Positions 34,601 through 44,000 of a stretch of 64,000 nucleotides of DNA are shown piece by piece. Under the pieces are notes generated by a model. The model searched no databases. It was given only the letters and a program-made list of their open reading frames with translations, and had not been told where the DNA came from. Where the stretch lies: positions 5,394,001 through 5,458,000 of the forward strand of contig NC_087074.1 in the NCBI RefSeq assembly GCF_026151205.1. Direction: 5' to 3'. This DNA comes from Bolinopsis microptera. Lineage: Eukaryota; Ctenophora; Tentaculata; Lobata; Bolinopsidae. The translations under genes were made by a program, and so were the position numbers. Every line of letters starts with the position of its first letter. Position 1 is the stretch's first letter.

Positions 34601-37571
34601 TCCTGTGTACTGCTGTCAGTGACTGAGAAAGGAGGGTTTTAGGGGATAAATACTGATATAAGAGGAATTCTAGTGGGTTAGGATAATATATTCAACTCTT
34701 TGCTTCAAGTTTATTTTGAGATCATAACGCTCCAATTTTACATTATAATACAATGATAATTCAAACAGTTGAGTAATAAGATAATTTAACATGAACAGAA
34801 AAACCAACCTTGGTAACTGAAAGTCCAAAGTAGTTGTAGAATGCTATGCTGAACAAATAAGCTAATCCGAACCCCAATATAGCCGGGTTGTTCCACATCT
34901 GAAACAATACCATAAAATATATTATAAACAACTGTTAAAAAAAAGAGTCATGAAAAACATGAATTTAACTGATTCTAATAAGTCTAGCTGTATAAATTTC
35001 TTTAATTTCACTTCAACATTTTAGTATAAAATAATAATCTAAGTTATGTATCTAACCTGAGAGATGGCATCTAAAGAATTCTCATAGCTGCCATGAGGGC
35101 CATTACCAGGAATGAAGTAACATACTGGTAATACTAACAGAGTCATGAACAACACACCAAAACATCCCTCCATTCCTACTACCTGGACACATTATACATT
35201 ATACATTATACATTATACATTATACATTATACATTATAAATTATACATTATACATTATACATTATACATTATAGAGGTTGTTAATTGGGGATATATGATA
35301 TCGTTATTGTGTTTTCTTTGTAGTGATAGTTAATTGTAACATCACAATTAATTACACATTATAGAGGTTGTTAAACAACTTGGCACTTTATTGTGTGTTC
35401 TTTGTATTAAATACAAGTTCTTAACAAGGGATAGTTAAAAGCAAACGCCCTTAAGCCTAATCTTTCTCTAAAACGAATAATTAAATGTCAAAACTTCACT
35501 TTACTCTTTGTAGTGAGGATTAATTGTTACATCAGCATTAATTATGCTACACAGTGAGAATGTTGCCACATGATCCGTACGGAGTTATGTACTACTAGTG
35601 TAACCCTACGGCCGGGATTTCACTGCCGCAGTTAAAAAGGGTAGGAGTAATTACCCGCTGAGTCAAAACCCGGATTAGGCGAGCAATTGTATTTGGAGTG
35701 CCCTCACGTATCCAATAGTATGCTTAAAAAATTGTAATTCTTAATCAATAATCAATAGAAATTAACCCTGCACCACACCAGCCTATCATATTTGTCAACA
35801 TGCATTACATTGTCGTATGAAAGTATGAACTCTCTCTACAGTCCAAACAGACCGTTTGAGCACTCCCTCCCCTAATAAGTTTATAGTATCATATGACCAT
35901 GTAATATATACGCCATGTATATATACGCTACATATGCAGAGAGAGAGAGAGAGCTAGCCCCGTAACTCTTGCCGTTCTTCTCAAGCCATTTTATGTAACA
36001 TATTTTGTGGTACAAAACCATCAATTAAACCACTTACCATCGGCCGATTTAAAAAAAATTTGCTTATGGGCTTCATCAGAGTTTTGTCGGGACTATACCG
36101 AAAAAACCAGTCCCGTAACTATTACCTTTTTTTTTGTATAACCGTTCGGAAATTACACACAGACAGACAGACACACAGACAGACACACATTCTGGTGTTA
36201 TTAAGTTGATAACTGCTAGTATAATTGTAGCTGCCAATAATTCACAACAACACAATATAATGTATATATGAAGTATGAACGTATGGTCAGATGTGTAGAG
36301 AATACATGCCATTCGATTAATAATGTACAATGTACAATGTACAATAAGGTACATTACTACGCTGTGTACTAACCTGTATTGGCTGAACATTGTGTTTCTT
36401 AATGAATATCTCCTCCACAATCATCTGAGATGCACTAACCAGCTGAGCAGATAATATCAGTACTATTCCCAATAACATCTCCCCTGAGGAGAACAGTGGA
36501 GGGTCAATCATTTGGAACTTAAAGCGGAATGTACTAAACATATCAAGATACAACTTTAGTTAAATGTATAGTCAGTAAATAGGGTATAAACAATGAACAT
36601 CACGAAAATATCTACCATCTACGTACCATGAGATACTCCATCTGTGCTGGATCCTTGAGAGAGGACAGAAGAGAGCCCCACCGTAGCTAGACCTGCCATT
36701 ACTACACCCATACCTATCCAGTTAGTTGCGTACATCTTACGCTTCAGAAATATTACCTGCGAGAAAACGTAGCTTACAGGAAGGGAAAGGTGAATTTAAA
36801 CAATCAAAAAGAAAATAGTCGCCGAATAGGAAATCGTGTCGCTGCTCAGTGGTCCAAGCATTATCAACCAAATCAATAATTACTGTAAATTATTATAAAC
36901 TTCATTTTGATAATCAGAGAAACAAAACAACATGCCCACATCAGAGAAACAAAACAACATGCCCACCGATAAGATTCCCGCGAAGATGATGATAGCCCCA
37001 CGTAACATCTGCCACACAGACGCAGGGACGTAAAGGAGGCCTATACCAGATAGTGTGGTCCCTATCAGATCACATATTGTAGGTACTACGAATATACCCG
37101 TTAATACCCGTCTGAAAATAATAATCATGATACATAATATGTAGTTATCATGGTCAGGTCACTGTGTTGCTGTTCAAGGGTTATGGTTAAGGGATCTAGA
37201 CTTCATTATATTTTGAAGCATTTCAAGACGGATAACAGCACACACCTAGAAGAAAAGCAAGTTAAGAATACAAGTTAATGAGATTAAACTAACTCTGGTT
37301 CAGATTGAGTAGGGTTATCCTCATTATCCTGAATCTGATTATCCAGCTCCTTCCTTGCCCTCCTCCTCTGCCACTCGTAAACAATCAGACATATCGCCTC
37401 CCCGTAAAACATTAACAGGGTCTGGAACCAGGGGTGGTTGAACTTGTGGTTCTCTCCGAAGATCCCACGTGCACTTGACTGGTTCTGGGCTTTCTTGGTG
37501 AGGGTGTTGAGGGAGCCGGTGATTAGCATGCCTGCTACCAGGATCGTGGTGTACATTCTAAAGTTAGCCAT
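22671..37571 (-). CDS. SLC35F6: SLC35F6-like nucleotide-sugar/drug-metabolite transporter
   Basis: Eight exons: start at 37571 (or 37586) to ~37290, then 36967-37111, 36627-36756, 36374-36483, 35057-35182, 34809-34898, 34504-34622 and 22671-22845. Exons 2-8 join in frame with GT-AG ends; the donor of exon 1 is uncertain. The protein (~395 residues) matches SLC35F6 throughout: AGMLITGSLNTLTKKA, ICDLIGTTL with VWQMLRGAIIIFAG, WIGMGVVMAGLATVGL, QMIVEEIFIKKHNV, SIAFYNYFGLSVTK, DACRTMLVWVIDL, and FALLMLGTLLYNE near the end. About ten membrane helices. In mammals SLC35F6 is a lysosomal/mitochondrial multipass protein of the DMT superfamily with unclear substrate. The last intron is ~11.7 kb and holds two genes on the other strand. 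A 27-bp duplication repeats the exon 2 donor. An acceptor-like tgatcag ends 7 nt before the inner ATG. Confidence 0.85.
22826..23062. repeat. 50-bp minisatellite carrying a splice acceptor
   Basis: About five units containing tgtacaaacccgtacctgaa. Each includes, on the minus strand, the acceptor ttatttcag and the first ~30 bases of SLC35F6 exon 8. The array spans the exon 8 boundary. The unit is not a multiple of three, so only the acceptor next to the exon body keeps the frame. Confidence 0.9.
23135..26165. mobile_element. 3.03-kb piggyBac-type non-autonomous element
   Basis: Flanked by TTAA (23131-23134 and 26166-26169) and ended by CCCATTAGGGACGA / TCGTCCCTAATGGG. Long imperfect inverted arms: about 23493-24011 and 24376-24440 on the left pair with 25430-26030 on the right. 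The left arm has ~365 bp (24012-24375) with no partner, probably an insertion. Both arms are studded with GGGTC-N6-GACCC palindromes. The centre (~24440-25430) has no transposase-like frame. It includes 25050-25197, which ends gattacgtaatatgtgaacg, a phrase also at 62220, perhaps a nested element. It lies inside the last SLC35F6 intron. Confidence 0.8.
26262..26850. repeat. three dispersed copies of a ~65-bp sequence
   Basis: The stretch from acatgtcaggattcatcag to aaaattcagataaca occurs near 26263, 26610 and 26748; the second and third are nearly identical and share longer flanks (tatgccctggaagtaaatta). No gene in this intronic stretch. Confidence 0.7.
27454..27530 (-). mobile_element. tRNA-Gly-derived SINE head
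   Basis: On the minus strand a tRNA-like sequence starts gccgggtggtgtagtact and has a box-B-like ggggttcgattacc. The loop ttcccac would put CCC in the anticodon position, as in tRNA-Gly(CCC). The acceptor stem does not close and the sequence continues into a non-tRNA body towards ~27300, so I read it as a SINE and not a tRNA gene. It is intronic within SLC35F6. Confidence 0.6.
27811..28683. repeat. 58-bp minisatellite, ~15 copies
   Basis: Tandem units starting cacttatttcgcaagaactg with single-base variants (gctgg/tctgg, tgctact/tgccact). A single diverged ancestor-like unit lies near 27170. Contiguous, with no spacers. Intronic within SLC35F6. Confidence 0.95.
29130..29588 (+). CDS. secreted H-type-lectin-like protein
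   Basis: A single-exon frame of 152 residues nested in the last intron of SLC35F6, opposite strand. Signal peptide at residues ~5-22 (RVLQIVGLSLLLLTPSTG). The mature part has CLLTCVGSTGHG, then a domain with ISECQFVSTPIVTTSMNGD, SSHYYMVGMTSP, FDIVVMGYVKTAY, and a final WNINWIAVGF. The last motif and the FxxTP start are typical of H-type lectin (discoidin/agglutinin) folds. Four Cys suggest disulfides. Expected role: extracellular carbohydrate or surface binding (family inference, not shown). A second ATG lies two codons in. Confidence 0.7.
   Translation: MTMNTRVLQIVGLSLLLLTPSTGNETKMIKDHYGNTPTNPPPCLLTCVGSTGHGATTWTGIPGRLSTTVDISECQFVSTPIVTTSMNGDIDSSHYYMVGMTSPQGMTKDKFDIVVMGYVKTAYNPEIGYKPTTSDANYRNWNINWIAVGFTC
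29589..31492. other. intronic/intergenic, no gene seen
   Basis: A+T-rich stretch after the H-type-lectin-like gene. Short ORFs only; none has recognisable domains. Nothing else supported. Confidence 0.4.
31493..32388. mobile_element. TIR element with palindromes and small antisense ORF, copy 1
   Basis: Ends TACCTTACTCGGGA and TCCCGAGTAAGGTA, possibly with TA target duplication. Two palindromic blocks (~31530-31600 and ~32285-32370), each containing cgggaaaaatat(a/g)gcgg and cccggt, sit inside the ends as direct copies of each other. Between them an antisense frame at 31803-32105 (100 codons) contains RLSPIPSGGQEIKLRLTF followed by KMKVLLRQQYNF and an acidic Asn/Asp/Glu-rich tail. The module is homologous to one in the element at 62453-63119. 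No transposase domain and no family recognised. Confidence 0.65.
32569..33576 (+). CDS. orphan class A-like GPCR 3, tail altered by repeats
   Basis: A single-exon frame of 335 residues in the last intron of SLC35F6, opposite strand. Seven segments: TM1 (~27-52) FLIGTTGNIVSFLYF, TM2 with NDVLVSLTVFP, TM3 ending CLSITRTVSLLRPF (a DRY-position variant), TM6 with LLFALLYVVCNVPLVVNY, and TM7 ANSAANPLLYWWRMPP, which keeps NPxxY. N-glycosylation sites lie before TM1. The tail after TM7 runs into a 62-bp minisatellite that also encodes it; reading stops in the second unit after RRRGCLL. Past the array lies what looks like the older tail. An acceptor-like aaatacag ends 9 nt before the ATG after a T-rich tract. 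Ligand unknown. Confidence 0.85.
   Translation: MDMTTRITVTNSLKLDAKEHFNQTADVIYGSICCLCFLIGTTGNIVSFLYFNSKKRDMSSVIYMQITANDVLVSLTVFPVGFVFLSERSAGIVFSTSVGCETWSYLWETVVAQSNFLVTCLSITRTVSLLRPFTQQKLSHVIIAPVIFLVLRLATIVAVHFIDQGMEARFYPRFARCDFYLNETLINEAIHHSLLVSTNLVYTAPAFVVGISCVISAVLLTRTSEHVQQRQLQKTRNRATVTILLFALLYVVCNVPLVVNYILQTYAVYSDNKHWYFTLYQFDTHMYFNNAMRTLLLAANSAANPLLYWWRMPPLRGYIRRILELQRERRRGCLL
33501..33868 (+). repeat. 60-66-bp minisatellite over the GPCR 3 C-terminus
   Basis: Six units start gatgcctcctttgag at 33501, 33563, 33625, 33685, 33751 and (variant gatgcatcc) 33813. Each encodes, in one frame, MPPLRGYIRRILELQRER. Steps of 62, 62, 60, 66 and 62 give 312 bp in total, a multiple of three, though single units are not. 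Confidence 0.95.
33869..34503. other. intronic stretch with an orphan antisense ORF
   Basis: Between GPCR 3 and SLC35F6 exon 7. A 90-codon minus-strand frame at 33991-34263 (containing FIIPHCFCRCVSG and FKQYFDINYDEKF) has natural-looking composition but no family I recognise; it may be a decayed exon or element. Confidence 0.3.
35187..35275. repeat. (ttataca)n 7-bp simple repeat
   Basis: About twelve copies of ttataca directly upstream of SLC35F6 exon 5, starting only a few bases past its acceptor on the minus strand. Confidence 0.9.
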
Positions 37572-37586
37572 CCTTGTTCTGATCAT

Positions 37587-38179
37587 ATGATTGGTTAAAA
37601 ACAGATTTGTACTAGTAATTGAAAATAAAATAACTGCATAATATTAGGAATGTTATTTTTAATGTTTTACTTCTTGCGACCTTGTTAAAGTTAGTTATAA
37701 CTGTCCACAAAATCAATTTGAAGTTGCAATATCGGAAAGGGAAGACTTAGACAACAGACTATTCACATTATTCGAACTTAAGTTTGAATAAACTTTAAGA
37801 CAATGAATCACAAAACAATCTGACTTACAATTACACAAACAAATCATAAAAACACAAAAATCATCATTAAAAAAACAAGACTGCAAACTTTTCCCGATAA
37901 AAGAGCACAAGTATGATCAATAACATACAGTCAAGAAGATATAACCCGGTAGTATAAATGATAAAGTACAATACTGTGCATGTCTTATCTCATGGTTGGA
38001 GGGTGTAATGTTACACCTCATGCTCCTTTGGAAATTAATTCTTATTACGATATCATACTTCAGAGAGTTTATCATGTGCAAATACTCAAAATTGGGTTTC
38101 AAATACTCCCGAAATGTATGGTGTCACCTTTAATGTCAAGAGGTGGTTACTGTCACAATATGAAACTTGTAAATATAGC
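37587..38179. other. intergenic between SLC35F6 and COMMD6-like genes
   Basis: About 590 bp without a supported gene; contains the upstream side of SLC35F6 and the 3' side of the COMMD6-like gene. Confidence 0.5.
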
Positions 38180-38546
38180 TTAACTTTGAGAATCCATCGC
38201 TAATTTAGCCTTTTCCATCTCTAGTAGAAACTCGTAGTATTGCTCCAAAGTCATTTCCACAGTCACATTCTCCTTTTCGTTATTCTCATCCTTCAGTTGC
38301 AGATTGAGCTGAAATGAAACAGGATTTTAAAAAAAAATATTCGATGGACTGTGTTGTGGGCGATATAAAATACAGAAAATTTGTTGGAACCATGGTAGAC
38401 ACAATATCTAACCTTTAGTTAGGAAAGTTTGAAGATGACGGAGCAAGAAGTTGTACCTGTAAATGTGTATCAGCTTGGTTGGACAGTTTCTTGGAGGCAA
38501 CAGTTATACCCCATTTCCACTCAACGTTACATACTTCTTTTGACAT
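38180..38546 (-). CDS. COMMD6: COMMD6-like COMM-domain protein
   Basis: Two short exons, 38457-38546 and 38180-38308, joined in phase 0 with GT-AG ends, give a 72-residue protein. It starts MSKEVCNVEWKWGITVASKK, which matches the COMM-domain start of COMMD6 (VDFQWKLGMAVSS), and ends VTVEMTLEQYYEFLLEMEKA, the classic COMM-domain C-terminal strand and helix. Its short length, a COMM domain with almost no N-terminal domain, is special to COMMD6. COMMD proteins form the Commander complex in endosomal recycling. An acceptor-like ctcctcag ends 7 nt before the ATG. Lies 380 bp downstream of KDM8 on the same strand. Confidence 0.8.
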
Positions 38547-38924
38547 AGTACAGCTGAGGAGCTTATAAATTTATAGAAATTAATAACACAATCTTACTGC
38601 AAAATGTAAATAAATTTGGCGGACTGCATAATATAAGATAGCCATAGATACATGTTGCATCATTGTGGTTCTAATAATATATGAGGGCACACCACTTGAT
38701 AGTTTCATCTGAGTTCTCATCTTTCGATTCTTGTTATTTTCTAAATTGTGCTTCTAAATGCAACAACTTTCATATATTAGGTAAATTGCAATTCAATGGG
38801 AATAATAAATAAATACAGTATGATATAGTTATAAAAAAAGATTTAGAAAATGAAATTAATTAATATTGAATCTATCAAATACAATTGGTAATTAAAAACC
38901 GCATAATAAAACTGAAATTAAAAC

Positions 38925-40130
38925 TCATTTCTTCCACCACAAACTGACACTGAAACTGACAGACAGTGACCTGACATGATGCCACCAGTGTAGAGGAAGA
39001 TACAACACATCCCCCGGTCCCAAATCAGCAATCCAAGCTGTTTTATCAGCAAGGTCAGGGAAATCTCGTAGAGCATTTGGAGACTCAACGTCAATTTGAC
39101 TTGTATTTTTTAATAAGTGATGCTGATGAGGGTGCATGTTGTCATGACTATCAAACATTATGAAGCGCTTGTATCCATAAACCTGACAAAATAGATTCTG
39201 ATAATGATCATGATGCAGGGGGGAGACGGTTCCTTCTGGACCAAACCAACAGTTTGTAACGACATCAGATTCAGAAACAGCACAATAATCAAGAGGGGTG
39301 ATGTCCTCTTTCAATCTAGTAATGTGATTGAATAGTTCATATTGGGCCAGGTACGCGACCTCATTTGAGCTTGTCAACATATAGGTTCTAATGAAGTCTT
39401 TTAATTTCAACAGTTTCTGAGACCATTGTTCGCTAGTGTATGATGAACCAATTTCGATTGGTACAGTTCTTTCACCGTGATTCTGTATTAGATATGATGG
39501 ATTCCATTTTTTCATAGCTGGCCAATGATCTATGACATTTTTCATGATAAATGGGGTGCTAGGGTTTAAGAGCTCGATGAATTTCTCTAAGGATGGTGCA
39601 TTGACTTGTGGAATTTCCTTATGATTTGACAAAAAAGGAAGGGGAAATTCGGCCTTTCTAACAGGTTCATGCTCGGTTTCACACAGGCTATCAATACTTA
39701 CATGCTGGCTTAGGAAGTCAGCAAGTTCTTGAACAAAGAGTTCTTCCCCAAAAGGAGCTCCCATGATTAATCCCATGTCACAGGACAGTATCGCCTCTGC
39801 GATTCGATCATCCCATGAAAGATTAACACTTTTTATAAAACAAATTGATCGATAGAGCTGCCTCCAAAATACGTCAACATCTTTCCAGTGCCCAATATTG
39901 ATAGTCTCCCAAATAAGATGTAATAAAATATCACAATCTTGAAGCACTTGTTTTCTAACGTTCACATCATAATCTTTAATCAGATGAGAGGTTCTCCCAA
40001 GTATTCCTCCATAGAGATCTTTTTCTTTACTGCAATAAAGTCTTGAAAATTCCTCTGCGATGACACTGCATGTAGAATAGAAGTTTGTAGCTACATGAAA
40101 GTTTTCATACGACAAACTATTAACGATCAT
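38925..40130 (-). CDS. KDM8: KDM8/JMJD5 JmjC-domain oxygenase
   Basis: An intronless frame of 401 residues from ATG at 40130. The N-terminal half (~1-180) is the helical JMJD5 N-terminal region. The C-terminal JmjC domain contains TPFIMKNVIDHWPAMKKW, RTVPIEIGSSYTSEQWSQ, YLAQYELFNHI, the Fe(II) motif LHHDHYQNL (HxD), HLLKNTSQIDVESP, and LPLHWWHHVRSLSVSFSVSL with the third iron ligand. These match human KDM8 closely and length is near its 416. Known activities are arginyl 3-hydroxylation and disputed histone proteolysis or demethylation; it acts in the nucleus with Fe(II) and 2-oxoglutarate. An acceptor-like ttgctag ends 8 nt before the ATG. No introns, unlike the vertebrate gene, so intron loss or retrocopy is possible. 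Confidence 0.92.
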   Translation of the reverse strand: MIVNSLSYENFHVATNFYSTCSVIAEEFSRLYCSKEKDLYGGILGRTSHLIKDYDVNVRKQVLQDCDILLHLIWETINIGHWKDVDVFWRQLYRSICFIKSVNLSWDDRIAEAILSCDMGLIMGAPFGEELFVQELADFLSQHVSIDSLCETEHEPVRKAEFPLPFLSNHKEIPQVNAPSLEKFIELLNPSTPFIMKNVIDHWPAMKKWNPSYLIQNHGERTVPIEIGSSYTSEQWSQKLLKLKDFIRTYMLTSSNEVAYLAQYELFNHITRLKEDITPLDYCAVSESDVVTNCWFGPEGTVSPLHHDHYQNLFCQVYGYKRFIMFDSHDNMHPHQHHLLKNTSQIDVESPNALRDFPDLADKTAWIADLGPGDVLYLPLHWWHHVRSLSVSFSVSLWWKK

Positions 40131-40241
40131 ATTGTTGACTAGCAAATAATAATTAATAAAAGCTAATTTACGGTGTAACTGATGTTTTTAAAGATAGGTA
40201 TAACACGGTATTGGGAACAAATTCAAAACAAACGAATCTTA

Positions 40242-40711
40242 TTGTAGCGCTCGATTCGTTTGAATAACAAATAGTCGCAATGGAGGGGTTGCGCGGCGCG
40301 CGACGCCAGTTTCAGTATCTAAAATTGAAAATAAATCAAAACAGTTTGTGAAATATTTTATTCCAGAACAAAAAACATTTAAGTCGCTAAAAACTGAATG
40401 ATAACTTTAATATTTCATTAAATAGGAAAATTTTGTTGTTTTTAATAAAAAATTATGTCATTTAATATTAACTAGTAGTTTTGTTAACTACTCATATTGA
40501 GCTGAATTTTTAAAACATTGATTTATTATTAAACAAAATTATGTTGTAACAATAAAACGAAAAACCGTAATGCATAATTTTTGTAAAAAATGTGCAAATT
40601 TAATAATTTCATGTTAAAAGTAGTTTTTTAATTTGCGCGGCGTAGTGGTGAGGAAGTTCGTATAATATATTACATATTATGATGATCCTAAAAAGGAATC
40701 GAGCGCTACAA
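40242..40711. mobile_element. 470-bp MITE, TIR TTGTAGCGCTCGATTC
   Basis: Perfect 16-bp inverted ends (TTGTAGCGCTCGATTC at 40242-40257, complement at 40696-40711). Noncoding, AT-rich inside but with CpG-rich gcgcggcg near each end. No clear target duplication; family not assigned. It sits between the divergent starts of KDM8 (112 bp away) and the + strand gene at 41080. Confidence 0.7.
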
Positions 40712-41079
40712 GCATAGCAGATTCCAGCGCACGTTGCATATTTCGAATTGTTGATCAATTTTGCTTGTTGGAATCCTTCTCGTCCTTCTATTGAAGGTAA
40801 CAGCTATTAAGTACTTGAGCCTATTTACGTATTTCTTCTTCGTACGTCACAATTACAAGCTGCTTCAATCAAGCAGCAAGCTACTGCCTCGGATACGGGA
40901 CCGGGCTGACTTTCAGCCAGCATTTTTCTGCTTTAATGATTTGTGTGGTTCTTGTCTTGCTGTTAATTCACGGCTGAATCATGATTCTTTTCTGTTGCCG
41001 GGCTTTTATATGTCGTGAATTCTTGCTCTTTAAACCTATCCTCTGTTAGTAAGCTACAGAATTCTGAAATGTGTGAATA

Positions 41080-44000
41080 ATGGAAGAAGAAAAGGAACTA
41101 ATAGTTGATTCCGAAACTCTCCCAATTAAGGTTGATTCTGAAACTGACCCTAAAGTTGATCCCGAAACTCTCCCCAAAGTTGAATCCGAAACTGCCCCAA
41201 TGGAGGTACGGTCACTTATAACCTTCGATACGACTTTTTTTGTTGTTATTCACATCAGAAACAAAAGAGTCTACACCCTTTTATCTTACGGGTTTTTACA
41301 CGAAAGGCTATTGATTCGGCCATTTATCACGTGTTCAAAGTTAACATCTCATTTTCAATCTTCCACCAGGACGAACCAGAAATCAGAAGTGTAGATTTTA
41401 AAACCACGCCAACAAAAGTAAGTAGAATTTTCAAAGTAAGTAGAATTCTCATTTGGAAATAAATAGCTTATAGCATGCACTTAAATGTTCGTTACAAATA
41501 TACGTATTAATATGTACATACCTTCCCATGTGTATACCTCCTCATTTGAAGTTATGTATATTATGTAGTCTTAACTACCTCAGATAAAGTTAGATTTTAA
41601 CGAAGATGAGCCGGAGGACCTAGCCCGGATAACCCCCAGCTCCCGTACACACAGTACAGACTGGTTAGATGTGGATAACACCAACAGATGGTTCACTGAA
41701 CCGGCCCATCTCAACCTGAACGGGTCGAGGAGGGCTGATAATATGGTACGTTTTAGTAGATGTGGTGTTCTTAGCTCATGCTTGAACGTGTGTGATACAA
41801 TATTCGCATATTTAGATTAGATGTGAGAGGTGTTTTGACACGTGACAGGGATACTTGGATTTTATTGTCGGGTAATAGCTGGCATGTGTCCAAACAGACT
41901 CGCTCCACCTCCCTGCTATTTTACACACGCTAGAGTGCCTACTGGCTGCTTTAATGGACCGGTAATCGGTATGTGACTGGTATGTTACCGGTATTTTACC
42001 GGTTTCTGGACTAGGTTCTAGACCAAGTTCTGGAACAGGTTCTAGACCAGATTCTAGATCAGGTTCTATATCAGGTTGTAGACCAGGTTGTAGATCAAGT
42101 TCTGGAGACCAGGCTCTGAACCAGGTTCTAGATCAGATTGTAGACCAGGTTCTGGACCAGGTTCTAAACCAGGTTGTAGACCAGGTTCTTTATCAGGTTG
42201 TAGACCAGGTTGTAGATCAAGTTCTGGAGACCAGGTTCTGGACCAGGTTCTAGATCTAGATCAGATTGTAGACCAGGTTCTGGACCAGGTTCTAAACCAG
42301 GTTGTAGACCAGGTTCTATATCAGGTTGTAGAACAGGTTGTAGATCAAGTTCTGGAGACCAGGTTCTGGACCAGGTTGTGCAACATTCCCAGGAATTGTG
42401 GACTGCAGACTTGTACCAGGCCAGTGCGGACTGCTGAGCTGCTGTGAATTTCTGCCAGTGTCTAAATTTTCGAGGTAACTCTAAATGTGTGCGAGGTCTA
42501 AATTCTGATGGATTGATGAGTTGCCGTCTGAAGGCAGGTGTTTTGTAAATTATAACGATAGAGTCAGGTCATCAGGTGCTCTTACTGTTGCAATGACAAC
42601 AGTTGTTTTAACAGTTTTCATTTCCAGCACCCTCTGACTCAATCATTTGAAACTACATATTTTCCTCGCCATTATTCTGTCATGTCGTGTCGTCACAACT
42701 TTTATATAATCCACAATGAGAAAGTTGACCTGACCACCGTACATCAGATTTATGGTAATTATCTAGTTAATTTGCTGCGCTAACTCCTGTTGTGTGTAAT
42801 CCTGGATGCAGCATCTTGCTTGTATATTCCCTTCTGAAGCTTGTTTATAGTTTGCTGACAGGAGATATTATACCTTCTTTCTCTTTTGTATTCGAGGTTG
42901 TATTCCGCAAATTAGGGGACTCCTCTCCAACCTGGATCGTTGTTATTACCCAGGGCCAGTTATTTAACTCTAATTAGCTAAACATTTGGAGTTCTGGAGT
43001 TCTGGCTCGCTATCAAATGTGATGTCTAGAGACCCAGAAACCTTTCTTCTTCCATACCTCTTTAATAACAAAAGAACTACCAACTAATTAACTTCCACTC
43101 ATAAACTTTACAATTAATTGTGAACAATTAACTTTAGGCTTACGTAATTTGTACTAAGTAAAGAGAAGCTCCCAATGTCCTATTATTAGAAACCCTCCTG
43201 TACACAGTAAATCGGTAGACTCCAGAAAGTAGAGCTCCTTTACTGTAACTGTATTAACTACTATTATAAAAACCCCAAGATCTATTGTAATAGTAACTGA
43301 ACACGGTAGACATTAATTATAGACAAGGGTAGACACAAGCGATGAAACCATTACTAGCTCCTTTACTCTCCTATAATTATAAACCCTCCTCTCCTGAACA
43401 CTGTAGAACTGCAGACTGGATGTAAAACAGATAATTAGTTCCTGTACTGGCTGTCTACCAATACAATATCCAGTGCAGAGTAAGAGTACAGAGCTACATC
43501 AGTGCTTATTGGGCAGCAGCGCTGTGTTTAGTATTTTGGGATTAATATCTGCGGAACTCAGGCAGAATAACCGACTAAATGTTTAGCTTGCCTTCATAGA
43601 CCATAGTACATATTTTAAGCCGCATATTTTCGTTTGTTTTGTGTATTGTTTTGGCTAAACTTGGATAATTCCTGCTTTGTAGATCATTTTGGGGACAGGG
43701 TGAGTTAATATTGAGCGCTTTTTTCAGAAATCTGAAGAAAAAGTGAGAACTAGAAATAGTGATTTCGTGTTGATGTTAAAGACATTTAAAAGGAAATACG
43801 CAAGTTTTAACAATTACCAAGACAATCATCAGTAACCACTAATCATACAAATTAACGGCTAATTATCAATATCCAACCGGATGTGTGTGGTAGAAAGTTT
43901 CAGAACTTAAAAACAGACTTTTAAATCTTCACAAATCATATAGTTTACGCTTGTTTCTTGTTTGTTTACGATAATTATAAATCACTACAGCTGAAGCGAC

